From the NCBI GenBank assembly GCA_016285075.1, contig JAEEQB010000003.1, positions 89,939 through 153,938 of the forward strand: 64,000 nucleotides of DNA, in the 5' to 3' direction. Within the stretch, counting starts at the first letter, position 1, and the number at the start of each line of letters is the position of its first letter. A model generated the notes under the pieces. It saw only the letters and a list, made by a program, of their open reading frames with translations. It was not told the origin of the DNA and searched no databases. This stretch comes from Prevotella sp. (GTDB taxonomy: Bacteria; Bacteroidota; Bacteroidia; Bacteroidales; Bacteroidaceae). This document shows, one piece after another, positions 52,101 to 59,807 of this stretch. A program made the position numbers and the translations under genes.

Positions 52101-52468
52101 CCTCATCGTTCAGCGACATGTTCAACTATGCCGATATCTACGATGCCAGCGGCAACGTCACCGTTCCCAGGAACATCGACGCCTCCATGCCCAATATGCG
52201 CTACAGCAGCGTCAATCAGGCTGCCTCCAGCTACTGGCTTGTCGATGCCTCACAGATCACCTTACGCAACGTCACACTGGCCTACCAGCTGCCTAAACCG
52301 CTCCTGAAACCTATCGGCGTGAGTAACGTGAAGCTCAATCTCACCGTGCAGAATGCTATCAACTTCCTCAATCCTTATCCTGACAAGTCGTGGGCAAGCT
52401 ATGGCGGCACCTACAGCCGCTATCCCAACCTCCGCAAGATCACGCTGGGTGTGAATGTAAGCTTCTAA
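49169..52468 (+). CDS. SusC/RagA-type TonB-dependent transporter (PUL2)
   Basis: 1099 residues. Signal peptide (NKINRYIAASCLSLLLSVPV..AQ), carboxypeptidase-regulatory-like domain (~28-100, GKVLDETGEPVIGATVKI), DEVVVVGYGQQ, plug with PLYVIDGFI, SITVLKDASAAVYGARAAYG, and the barrel ending LGVNVSF. Length is usual for SusC. It imports oligosaccharides with the SusD encoded 35 bases downstream. Substrate is unknown; a pectic glycan is suggested only by the upstream lipoprotein. Confidence 0.97.
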   Translation: MMNKINRYIAASCLSLLLSVPVSAQTETITGKVLDETGEPVIGATVKIAGQTSGGAITDFDGNYTLKVPKDTKVTITYIGYLPQTVKVGTTVKLLEDRQSLDEVVVVGYGQQKMKNVTGAVETISPKDIEDLSVGSLGDALVGMFNGVSVNRGAGQNRPGQSPSLTIRQSDVATSVTPNSTRGGDPDSTPLYVIDGFISTEGQFNNLDISEVESITVLKDASAAVYGARAAYGVVLVKTKQGTNAAPKISYSGQFGWTDALYTPKMLSGADYMKIYNTIRAANTSTQDNIEMRTQLFQLDEINAARSLNYDLLDQEWSASYTQRHNLNINGGNDKATYFGSVSYYDQDGNIGRLDYDRWNFRAGLNANIGKYVKTAMQISGDWGERNNSVAPSGGGTDFDYRWLMTHLPFVPDYANDYPIVYSGMENVIPTSATRLYNFSAVQNSSDNVKNRSNNLSINGSVEFNLGFIKALQGLSAKVSYSKNISNSETNTVSTILDLYRLTNRGGSGSHLYTGEGVTYDENTTGVLRLVSNGGMLRRQMSRSDSYQYNFTLQYARTFAQLHDVNALFSIEKTEAWSEPLEGTITDLIAYQDGQSSSGMGDQTTSFGRSESGMLSYVGRFNYAYASKYLFEFLMRSDASTKFAPKNYWGFFPSVSAGWVVSEEEWFKNSVKWLDFLKIRASWGLMGRDNIRAWLWTQLYERNAAKGAVFGSNGINTNVNYALVMPKAGTNSDVHWDKTYKTNVGIDARFLQSRLSVDFNFYYDLGRELFATRTGTSDFPTTVGTQATPENYGEIDYWGWELNLGWRDKIGGNISYWVKLSTGYSDNKILATNFQAIPQYDDVIYGERADRGVWGFKCLGMFRSYQEIEEYFDRYQITEYLGMKKSEVRPGMLIYEDIQGDNNGDGTYAPKDGKVTTGNDFICLSERSSNPYGFTLNFGGSWKNLSLQAQLAASWGAKALIGTDFRQAASDYEYENMPSSFSDMFNYADIYDASGNVTVPRNIDASMPNMRYSSVNQAASSYWLVDASQITLRNVTLAYQLPKPLLKPIGVSNVKLNLTVQNAINFLNPYPDKSWASYGGTYSRYPNLRKITLGVNVSF

Positions 52469-52470
52469 GT

Positions 52471-52503
52471 AAATTGATAATTGATAATTGACAATTGATA
52501 ATT
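52471..52503. repeat. AATTGATAATTGACAATTG spacer repeat before SusD
   Basis: Four alternating AATTGATA/AATTGACA words fill the gap between the SusC stop and the SusD ATG, leaving no room for a normal ribosome-binding site. Confidence 0.75.
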
Positions 52504-54753
52504 ATGATAACCAAGAATTTTCACCAAATACTTGTTGCGCTTGCAGTAAGCTGCGGTACTGCCGCAGTGCTCACATCCTGCTCCGACTCGTTCCTTGAGG
52601 AGAAGAAGAATTACGGCAACTTTGACAATACCACTGTCTACAGCGACTACAACGGTGCACAGGAACGCATCAACAGCCTCTACTACTGGATGCTGCCCGT
52701 CTCTACCAGTGGCGATGGCAACGGTACCAACTCTCCCAACGACTGGACCTCTATAGGCAATGCCGACAGATGGTCCAAGTCCACCGAGGAGTACGGCGGC
52801 TTCTCCATCTTCGTTAATCCCGAGGAGGAGATCACCTATACCACCTCCACCAACTTCGACTATTTCTATGTCGCCAACGACACCTATAGCCCCTGGGGAC
52901 ACATACGCAACTGCAATGATGTGATCGAGGGAGTCACCGCCTCTTCGCTCGATGAAGAGAAGAAGAACGAGCTTCTGGGACAGGCCTACTTCTTCCGTGC
53001 CTATATGTATTCCCACCTCGTACGCATCTACGGCGGCGTACCTATCATCGACAAAGTGCAGGACCCCGTGCTGGGTAAGGATGGCGACGGCTCGACACTC
53101 ATCATCCCCCGCCAGACCACTAAGGCCTGCTTGGACTTCATCTGTGCCGATCTCGACCGTGCCGCTCAGATGCTCCCTGCCCGCTGGACTAACGAGGCCA
53201 ACGACTTCGGACGCGTCACAGCAGGACTGGCACAGGCTCTGAAGGGCTACATGTTGCTCTACTACGCCAGCCCTGTGTTCAACCGCAGCGACGATGCCAG
53301 TCGCTGGGAGGCTGCCTACGAGGCCAACAAACGTGCCCTCGAGCTGTTGCAGCAGGGACACTTCGGACTGGCCTACGCCGGCAACGGCGGTGAAGCCAAT
53401 GCTGCCAATTGGGCACGCACCTGGCTTGACTATACTGGCTCCGACGGTTCCGTCAGCGAGGCTGTGTTCGTCACCTTGCACAATACCAAGGACAATGTCA
53501 GCGGACAGCCCGACTATGGCAAGTACAACCGCTGGGAACATGCCATCCGTCCGCACAATGCCAATGGTGCTGGAGGCCTGACACCTACCCAGGAGATGAT
53601 AGACCTCTTCCCCATGGCCGACGGTAAGCGCCCATCGGAGAGTGCCATCAGCTACGACCGCAGGAAGTTCTGGCTGAACCGCGACCCCCGTTTCTACCGC
53701 ACCTTCGCCTTCCCGGGCGTCGAGTGGCAGTTCTCACAGGGCGGCGTAGACCTCACCGATGCAGCCCTCGATGGCATCATCTGTCCCGGACTGCTCAACG
53801 GTGCCAACTACCAGTTGTGGAGCTATATGTATAATGATACCGAGGCCGACCTCGACAAGGTCACCACCAGCAGCGGCTTCTGGGCAGACCTCGTGGCAGG
53901 TTCTGCCGACAAGGTTGGCAGTCATTCCGTCTACGTGAGGAAACGCTCCGACGACCTGCGTCTCCACAACATCCCGTTCTATGTCTATATCAACAGCAGC
54001 TCTAATCCCAAGGGCTTCATGAAGAACGCTGCACCCCTCATCACCGTACGCTATGCCGAGGTGCTGCTCAACTATGCCGAGGCCGCCGCTGGTGCCAACC
54101 ATCTTAACGAGGCGCTGCAGGCACTCCAGCAGATCAGGGCGCGTGTGGGCTATACCGCCGATAACAACTACGGTCTTGATGCCAGCATCGGCGGCGACCG
54201 TGCAAAGCTCATTGCTGCTATCCTCTATGAGCGTCAGATCGAGCTGGCCTACGAAGGAAAGCGTTTTGCCGACATGCACCGCTGGATGCTCTTCGACGGC
54301 GGACAAGGACAGGCTTCCATCAAGTCCACATGGGCTGTGACAGGCTTTGGCGGCAACACCTGCCAGTGGCTCGGCGTGCAGCCCCTCAACGGACAGAAGC
54401 GACACAGCATCGTGCTCTACTGTCGTCAGGCATCGGCCACTGACCCCGCTGCCGAGGCACGGCCTGCAGCACTTACCCTCGACGAGCCCATGACCTTTGC
54501 CAACGGCGAATATGCCGATGCTAAGGTGCAGGCACTGGCAGAGTGGTATGATACCTATCTGGAGCGCAAGGATGTCAATGCCGACGGTAACGACGATGCA
54601 CTCACCATCCAGTACCGTCCCACCTATTACTTCCTCGGCCTCCGCCAGAACGCCATGCAGACCAATCCCACCCTACATCAGACAGTAGGATGGCACGACC
54701 TCGGACGAAACGCCGATGGACTCTTCGACCCCCTGAGCGACACGCTGCCATAG
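52504..54753 (+). CDS. SusD/RagB-type lipoprotein (PUL2), probable C-terminal truncation
   Basis: About 749 residues from the ATG at 52504 (a TTG at 52495 is in frame but lies in the repeat). Lipobox LTSC, then the SusD N-terminal region (SDSFLEEKKNYGNFDNTTVYS), TPR-like helices, and C-terminal RagB/SusD motifs (LLNYAEAAAGANHLNEALQA, ERQIELAYEGKRFADMHRW). Partner of the SusC upstream. The frame stops at TAG 54751 after LSDTLP but stays open for 21 more codons (KPLLEATEGKMLPGVAAIKGE) to TAA at 54817, as if a Tyr codon had become TAG. Confidence 0.95.
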   Translation: MITKNFHQILVALAVSCGTAAVLTSCSDSFLEEKKNYGNFDNTTVYSDYNGAQERINSLYYWMLPVSTSGDGNGTNSPNDWTSIGNADRWSKSTEEYGGFSIFVNPEEEITYTTSTNFDYFYVANDTYSPWGHIRNCNDVIEGVTASSLDEEKKNELLGQAYFFRAYMYSHLVRIYGGVPIIDKVQDPVLGKDGDGSTLIIPRQTTKACLDFICADLDRAAQMLPARWTNEANDFGRVTAGLAQALKGYMLLYYASPVFNRSDDASRWEAAYEANKRALELLQQGHFGLAYAGNGGEANAANWARTWLDYTGSDGSVSEAVFVTLHNTKDNVSGQPDYGKYNRWEHAIRPHNANGAGGLTPTQEMIDLFPMADGKRPSESAISYDRRKFWLNRDPRFYRTFAFPGVEWQFSQGGVDLTDAALDGIICPGLLNGANYQLWSYMYNDTEADLDKVTTSSGFWADLVAGSADKVGSHSVYVRKRSDDLRLHNIPFYVYINSSSNPKGFMKNAAPLITVRYAEVLLNYAEAAAGANHLNEALQALQQIRARVGYTADNNYGLDASIGGDRAKLIAAILYERQIELAYEGKRFADMHRWMLFDGGQGQASIKSTWAVTGFGGNTCQWLGVQPLNGQKRHSIVLYCRQASATDPAAEARPAALTLDEPMTFANGEYADAKVQALAEWYDTYLERKDVNADGNDDALTIQYRPTYYFLGLRQNAMQTNPTLHQTVGWHDLGRNADGLFDPLSDTLP

Positions 54754-55064
54754 AAACCTCTGCTTGAGGCCACCGAGGGCAAGATGCTCCCCGGTGTGGC
54801 AGCCATCAAAGGCGAGTAACCTCTAATCTCTGCTAGAAAGTAGCGTTACTTTAGGTAACGGGCGTTGTTACTTTAACAACCGGCCTGTGTTACCTAAGGT
54901 AACGTCGTTTACAGCCCTACAGGACGAAGAGGGTGAACTCTACGTACAAAGTCCCTCGTATTTGTATGAACTGATGAAACGGTCTGGTTCTAAGTGCACA
55001 AGAGACATTTGAGTTACGGAAAAAATGGGAACCGTTCCCTGTGATTCTCACCTGTGATTCTCAT
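54754..55064. other. Region after PUL2: read-through tail, palindromes, REP-like fragment
   Basis: 54754-54819 is an open continuation of the SusD frame. 54845-54903 has three related palindromes. 55027-55062 has a REP-like fragment (GGGAACCGTTCCCTGTGATT). No other gene is seen. Confidence 0.55.
54845..54903. repeat. Three related palindromes GTTACnnnnnGGTAAC
   Basis: GTTACTTTAGGTAAC (54845-54859), GTTGTTACTTTAACAAC (54864-54880) and GTTACCTAAGGTAAC (54889-54903) in a row. Possible terminator/attenuator block or binding sites between the convergent SusD and sigma-factor genes. Confidence 0.75.
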
Positions 55065-55574
55065 TCACACTGCAGTTGCTTGAGCAGCATACTTGCGCAG
55101 GCGGTCGATGCTGCGGTGCATGAGGTTGCGTACACTCTGGTAGTTGATACCCATGATGCGGCAGATTTCCCCGTACTTGAGGTGCTCGACGTAATAGAGG
55201 TGTATGATCTGACGCTGACGGGGCGAGAGCTTGCTGAAATTCTGCTCTACGCAGTTGGTGAGTGCCGTCTGACGTTCCATCAGCTCATGGTTGTATTCAT
55301 CGGTCTCTGCCACTATCCGCATGGTGGTGTCGTTGATTTCGTTGTCGCACAGGTGAGCATTACGACGGAATTCGTCGTTGATGCGGTTGCGCAATGAAAT
55401 GTAGAGGTAGTTCTCCAGGTTCTTGACGGAGTCGAGCTTGTGGCGTTTGACGTAGAACTTGACGAACACATCCTGGATGCAGTCCTTCAGCAGTTCATTG
55501 TCGGTGGTGAAACGCGATCCGAAAGCCAGAAGGTTGTCGATATTGTTGCTGTAGAGTAGTTTGAAGTCAATCAT
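55065..55574 (-). CDS. ECF-type RNA polymerase sigma factor
   Basis: 169 residues, full sigma-70 family ECF length. Region 2 (~5-75: LLKDCIQDVFVKFYVKRHKL, ENYLYISLRNRINDEFRR) binds the -10 element and core; region 4 (~112-165: LSPRQRQIIHLYYVEHLKYG, GINYQSVRNLMHRSIDRLRK) binds -35. Many Bacteroidetes ECF factors activate SusCD loci with a FecR anti-sigma, but none is beside this one. It converges on the PUL2 SusD; control of PUL2 is possible, not shown. Confidence 0.93.
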   Translation of the reverse strand: MIDFKLLYSNNIDNLLAFGSRFTTDNELLKDCIQDVFVKFYVKRHKLDSVKNLENYLYISLRNRINDEFRRNAHLCDNEINDTTMRIVAETDEYNHELMERQTALTNCVEQNFSKLSPRQRQIIHLYYVEHLKYGEICRIMGINYQSVRNLMHRSIDRLRKYAAQATAV

Positions 55575-55617
55575 TGTTGGTTATTCGTTTTCAGTAGCTT
55601 GAAAAGTAGTTTGCACT

Positions 55618-55626
55618 GCAAAGGTA
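55618..55626 (-). promoter_or_regulatory. -7 box upstream of the ECF sigma gene
   Basis: Minus strand TACCTTTGC, 44 bases before the ATG at 55574. Confidence 0.6.
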
Positions 55627-55706
55627 CTTTTATGTACGCATAAACCATTGCATTTTTTATGTCTTTTAACAAAAAGACCTCACTTTTAACTTCTGTATGT
55701 TTTTCG

Positions 55707-57524
55707 TCATCTTGATTTCAGATCGTTGGTGGTGACTTGCAGGATGGCTTTGTTGAGCTGCAGCAGTCTCTTGGCATCGGTGCTGTTGCTGATGGTGGGC
55801 TGGGCGGCATCGAAGTCGTAAACCACATGTCCTGTTGAGTCGATCAGCAGTTGTGCGTTGTTGTAGTTATGGACAGCCGTAGGATGTTGATAGGTGCGTG
55901 AGAGCACATCGCGGCTGAAGGTGAATTCGTCGTGGCGCAGCCGTAGCTGGCCCAGGAGGGTGGCGGCGAGATCGGTCTGGTTGCATAGTGTCTCTATGCG
56001 GCGAGGCTCCTTGACGGCTCCTCCTACCCAGATCATTGGTATGTGGTTTTTCACTAGTGGCTTTGACTGGTCAATGTCGCGGTAGTTGATGCCGTGATCG
56101 GCCAGCATGACGATGAGCAGGTTGTCCCAGGCGGATGACTTCCTGAGCGATTCCACGAAATCCTTCAGGCAGGAGTCCAGATAGGCAAAGGCATTGAGAT
56201 GGTCGTCGTCCAGGGTCTTGACGGGAACGTCCCACGGCTCGTGACTGCTGAGCGTGGAGTAGCCCCAGAGCCATCTCGTGCCCTTGTCCGCTCCTTTGAT
56301 ATCGTCTTCCAGCGTTTTGAAGGTGATGTCGTCGCGCACTCCCCAGCGTGCAGAGGATTGCTCATGGGCAGTGAAGTCGTCCATGCTGACAAGACGTTCC
56401 CAGCCCGTGGCGACGAGGTAGGAGCGCATGTTGGTGAAGTTGATGTCGCCTCCGTAGAGGTAGGAGGTGTGATAGCCTTCCTGCTGCAGGGTTCGGGCGA
56501 TGCTGGGCAGTGTGTTGCTCTTCTGCGGCATCTTCATGACAGACAAGGAGGGGAATGAGGGATAGCCGCTCAGTGTGCATACCGTGCCACGGTCTGTGCG
56601 CCAGGAGTTGCCGTAGCAGTTGGCGAACCAGATGCCCTCCTGTTTCAGCTGCTGCAGGTAGGGCATGGCACTGGCGAACTCCTCGCCGCAGCTCTCCAGC
56701 AGGATGATGACAACGTTAGGGCGCGTGGTGGTGAGCAGGGTATCGCTGTCAAGACTCTCGGTGGTGTAGACATCGGCTGTTAGACGCTGGCACTCCTCGC
56801 TGTCCATGAACTGATACTGCTCTGTATTGCCCATGGTGTGACTGAGGGAATAGAGGAAGCTGAACACAGGATTCACTGCCGAATGGTTCAGGAACTGGTT
56901 CTGTGAGAAAAACACCTGCCCGATGTTGGTGGTAGACTCTCTCAATCCCCCACGGATGCCAATGACAAAAAGGGGGATGCAGAGGAGCTGTAAAAGGGCT
57001 TTCCACCATTGAGAAGCCGTGTTTCTCTTTCCGGATTCCCCATGTTCCCATTGTCTCAGCACCAGGAAGAAGAGTGTGGCGATGACGGCGGCCACTGCCA
57101 GGATGGCAAAGACGGCCACGGCGATGAATCCCGCCGATACACTGGCGGCTGCCTCTGTGGGACTGTCGAGGTATTGCAGGCAGGAGGCATCGAGTTTGAA
57201 GCCCCAGAAGGGGTAGAGGGCGGCATCGGCCACGAAGGCCAGGGCGAAGGCGATGGATACCACGAGGAAGTAGGCCTTGAGAATGGCATACCACACTTTT
57301 GTCTGCCACCAGCTGCTCAGCGCAGCCACGAAGAATGGAACGATGAGGAAATAGAGTGCTGTGGAAAGGTCCAGTGACCATCCGTGGACGATGACATCGG
57401 CCATGTCGCCTACGGAGAATTCGTGTCCCGACTGGTTGTAAAGCATGAAGCCTGCCTTGGCGGTGATAAACGTCAGCACCGTCAAAGCATAGGTCTTCAA
57501 GAGAAAAGCCAGTCTCGCAATCAT
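55707..57524 (-). CDS. LTA-synthase/MdoB-like phosphoglycerol transferase family protein
   Basis: 605 residues: about five N-terminal membrane segments (~1-190) followed by a periplasmic sulfatase/alkaline-phosphatase-fold domain (~260-560). Catalytic features: PNVVIILLESCGEEF (metal site), NSWRTDRGTVCTLSGYP with the conserved Thr nucleophile (RGTVCT), and ..IVMLADHGINYRD (metal Asp-His). Such enzymes in Gram-negatives add phosphoglycerol or phosphoethanolamine to envelope glycans or lipids. It follows the ABC exporter by 5 bases, same strand. Confidence 0.9.
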   Translation of the reverse strand: MIARLAFLLKTYALTVLTFITAKAGFMLYNQSGHEFSVGDMADVIVHGWSLDLSTALYFLIVPFFVAALSSWWQTKVWYAILKAYFLVVSIAFALAFVADAALYPFWGFKLDASCLQYLDSPTEAAASVSAGFIAVAVFAILAVAAVIATLFFLVLRQWEHGESGKRNTASQWWKALLQLLCIPLFVIGIRGGLRESTTNIGQVFFSQNQFLNHSAVNPVFSFLYSLSHTMGNTEQYQFMDSEECQRLTADVYTTESLDSDTLLTTTRPNVVIILLESCGEEFASAMPYLQQLKQEGIWFANCYGNSWRTDRGTVCTLSGYPSFPSLSVMKMPQKSNTLPSIARTLQQEGYHTSYLYGGDINFTNMRSYLVATGWERLVSMDDFTAHEQSSARWGVRDDITFKTLEDDIKGADKGTRWLWGYSTLSSHEPWDVPVKTLDDDHLNAFAYLDSCLKDFVESLRKSSAWDNLLIVMLADHGINYRDIDQSKPLVKNHIPMIWVGGAVKEPRRIETLCNQTDLAATLLGQLRLRHDEFTFSRDVLSRTYQHPTAVHNYNNAQLLIDSTGHVVYDFDAAQPTISNSTDAKRLLQLNKAILQVTTNDLKSR

Positions 57525-57529
57525 TCTTC

Positions 57530-59359
57530 TTACACCTGCTGCATGTCGTGCAGCTTCTTATAGTAGCCGTCGAGGGCGAGCAGTTCGTCGTGGGTGCCGC
57601 GTTCAACGATGCGGCCTTCGTGGAGCACACAGATCTCGTCGGCATTCTTGATGGTGGAGAGACGGTGTGCTATGGCCACGGTGGTACGCGTCTTCATGAG
57701 CCGTTCGAGTGCATCCTGTACCAGTCGTTCGCTCTCTGTGTCGAGTGCACTGGTGGCCTCGTCCAGGATGAGGATGGGCGGGTTCTTGAGGATGGCCCGT
57801 GCTATGGAGACACGTTGCCGCTGTCCGCCGCTGAGCCGTCCTCCCCGGTCGCCGATGTTGGTGTCGAATCCCTGCTCGGAAGCCATGATGAAGTCGTAGG
57901 CATTGGCGATGCGTGCTGCTTCCTTGATCTGCACATCGGTGGCATTGCTTACCCCGAAGGCGATGTTGTTGCGGAAGGAATCGTTGAATAGGATTGCTTC
58001 CTGATTGACATTGCCAATGAGCTGGCGCAGGTCATGGATGCCCAGTTCCTTGACGTTGATGCCGTCGATGAGCACATCTCCCTCCTGCACGTCGTAGTAG
58101 CGGGGGATAAGGTCTACCAGTGTGGACTTCCCGCTGCCGCTCTGTCCGACCAGTGCAATGGTCTTGCCTTTAGGGATGATGAGGTTGATATCGTTCAGTA
58201 CCCATTGCGTTCCATAGCGGAACGAGACGTGGCGCAGCTCAATCTGGTGTTCAAAGCTTTGGATGTGTCGTGGCTGTGCCGGTTCCTTGATGTTGTTCTC
58301 TGCCATCAGGATCTTGTCGATGCGTTCCATGGAGGCGAGACCCTTGGGGATGTTGTAGCCAGCCTTCGAGAAGTCTTTCAGGGGTTGGATAATGCTGTAG
58401 AGAATCACCATGTAGTAAATAAAGGTGGGACCGGTGATGGCTTTGTTGTTGAGCACCAGCACGCCTCCGAACCACAGTACGATGACAATCATGACGGTGC
58501 CTAGGAACTCGCTCATGGGATGTGCCATTGACTGCCGGATGTTGACTCTCATGATGTCGTTGCGATAGGAGGAGTTCACCCGGTCAAAGCGGCTGTTCAT
58601 AGTGCTTTCTGCACAGAAGGCTTTGATGATGCGCAGTCCGCCTAACGTCTCTTCCACCTGGCTCATCGTGTCGCTCCAAAGTGCCTGGGCCTTGATGCTC
58701 TTCTGTTTCAGACGGCGTCCCACCAATCCCATGAACCATCCGAAAATGGGCACGAAGACGATGGTGAAGAGTGTGAGCTGCCACGAGACAAACAACAGGG
58801 TGGAAAAATAGACCACTATGAGGATGGGATTCTTGAACAGCATATCCAGGCTGGACATGATGCTCGTCTCCACCTCCTGTACGTCTCCGCTCATTCGGGC
58901 AATGATGTCGCCTTTACGTTCCTCGGAGAAGAATCCCAGGGGCAGCGAGGTGATCTTCTGATAGAGCTGGTTGCGGATGTCGCGCACCACACCCGTGCGA
59001 ATGGGAATGATGGTGGCCGAGGAGAGGAAGTAGGCGCCTGTCTTCATGGCGGTGGTCACGGCGAGGAACAGTCCGATGAGCAGCAGCGTGGTGGTCTGTC
59101 CGAACTGGTTGATGAGCTGTGTGACGTAATAGTTCAGATTGTTCATCAGCACAGCCTGAATGTTTCCCCAGTCCCACTCCATGAGTCCGCTGGCAGCCTC
59201 GGTGTCGCCTGTCTGGAACAGAATCTGCAGGATGGGTATGAGTGCTGCGAAACTGAAGATGTTGAGCACAGCCGACAGGATGTTGAACACCACCGACCAT
59301 GCCAGGTATTTCTTGTAGGGCGGCACAAACCGCCTCAGTACTTGCAGGAATTCCTTCAT
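57530..59359 (-). CDS. ABC transporter, fused permease/ATPase (MsbA-like)
   Basis: 609 residues, homodimeric exporter half. Six membrane helices (~20-320) and an ATP-binding domain with Walker A GQSGSGKST (~residue 405), Q-loop NVNQEAIL, signature LSGGQRQR, Walker B LILDEATSAL and H-loop AIAHRL. Likely flips lipid (lipid A core) across the inner membrane as MsbA does; drug export is an alternative. Followed closely by the LTA-synthase-like gene and preceded by SufE at 16 bases. Confidence 0.93.
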   Translation of the reverse strand: MKEFLQVLRRFVPPYKKYLAWSVVFNILSAVLNIFSFAALIPILQILFQTGDTEAASGLMEWDWGNIQAVLMNNLNYYVTQLINQFGQTTTLLLIGLFLAVTTAMKTGAYFLSSATIIPIRTGVVRDIRNQLYQKITSLPLGFFSEERKGDIIARMSGDVQEVETSIMSSLDMLFKNPILIVVYFSTLLFVSWQLTLFTIVFVPIFGWFMGLVGRRLKQKSIKAQALWSDTMSQVEETLGGLRIIKAFCAESTMNSRFDRVNSSYRNDIMRVNIRQSMAHPMSEFLGTVMIVIVLWFGGVLVLNNKAITGPTFIYYMVILYSIIQPLKDFSKAGYNIPKGLASMERIDKILMAENNIKEPAQPRHIQSFEHQIELRHVSFRYGTQWVLNDINLIIPKGKTIALVGQSGSGKSTLVDLIPRYYDVQEGDVLIDGINVKELGIHDLRQLIGNVNQEAILFNDSFRNNIAFGVSNATDVQIKEAARIANAYDFIMASEQGFDTNIGDRGGRLSGGQRQRVSIARAILKNPPILILDEATSALDTESERLVQDALERLMKTRTTVAIAHRLSTIKNADEICVLHEGRIVERGTHDELLALDGYYKKLHDMQQV

Positions 59360-59375
59360 TGTTCTGTTTTACTAC

Positions 59376-59798
59376 TTATTGCCTGTTCAGGCTGAAAGCC
59401 GCTGCATACATCCGCATCTGCTTCACCATGGCCAGAAGACCGTTGCTGCGGGTGGGTGAGAGGTGTTCCCTCAGTCCTATCTGTCCGATGAAATAGAGGT
59501 CGGCATCCAGTATCTCCTGCGGGGTATGACCGCTGAGCACACGGATGAGCAGCGCCACGATGCCCTTCACAATCAGGGCGTCGCTCTCAGCCGTAAAGAA
59601 CAGTTTCCCGTCGTTGTAGTCGGCCTGTAGCCACACGCGGCTCTGACAGCCGTCTATGAGGTTCTGGTCAGTCTTGTATTGCTCGTCCAGCGGTTCCTGC
59701 TCGTTGCCGAGGTCTATCAACAGCTGGTACCTGTCCATCCAATCGTCGAGTTCACTGAACTCCTCAATAATCTCGTCTTGCGTTTCGTTAATCGTCAT
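59376..59798 (-). CDS. sufE: SufE-family sulfur-transfer protein
   Basis: 140 residues, the usual SufE length. Active-site Cys in LIDGCQSRVWLQ, followed by GIVALLIRVLSGHTPQEIL, characteristic of SufE/CsdE. Accepts persulfide sulfur from SufS for Fe-S cluster assembly. It lies between the U32 peptidase and the ABC exporter, not with other suf genes. Confidence 0.92.
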   Translation of the reverse strand: MTINETQDEIIEEFSELDDWMDRYQLLIDLGNEQEPLDEQYKTDQNLIDGCQSRVWLQADYNDGKLFFTAESDALIVKGIVALLIRVLSGHTPQEILDADLYFIGQIGLREHLSPTRSNGLLAMVKQMRMYAAAFSLNRQ

Positions 59799-59807
59799 TA
59801 CTATTTT

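Noticed and set aside
55065..55574. ECF sigma factor as proven PUL2 regulator
   Set aside because: There is no FecR-like anti-sigma and no shared promoter motif; adjacency alone is not enough, so the link is kept as a possibility.
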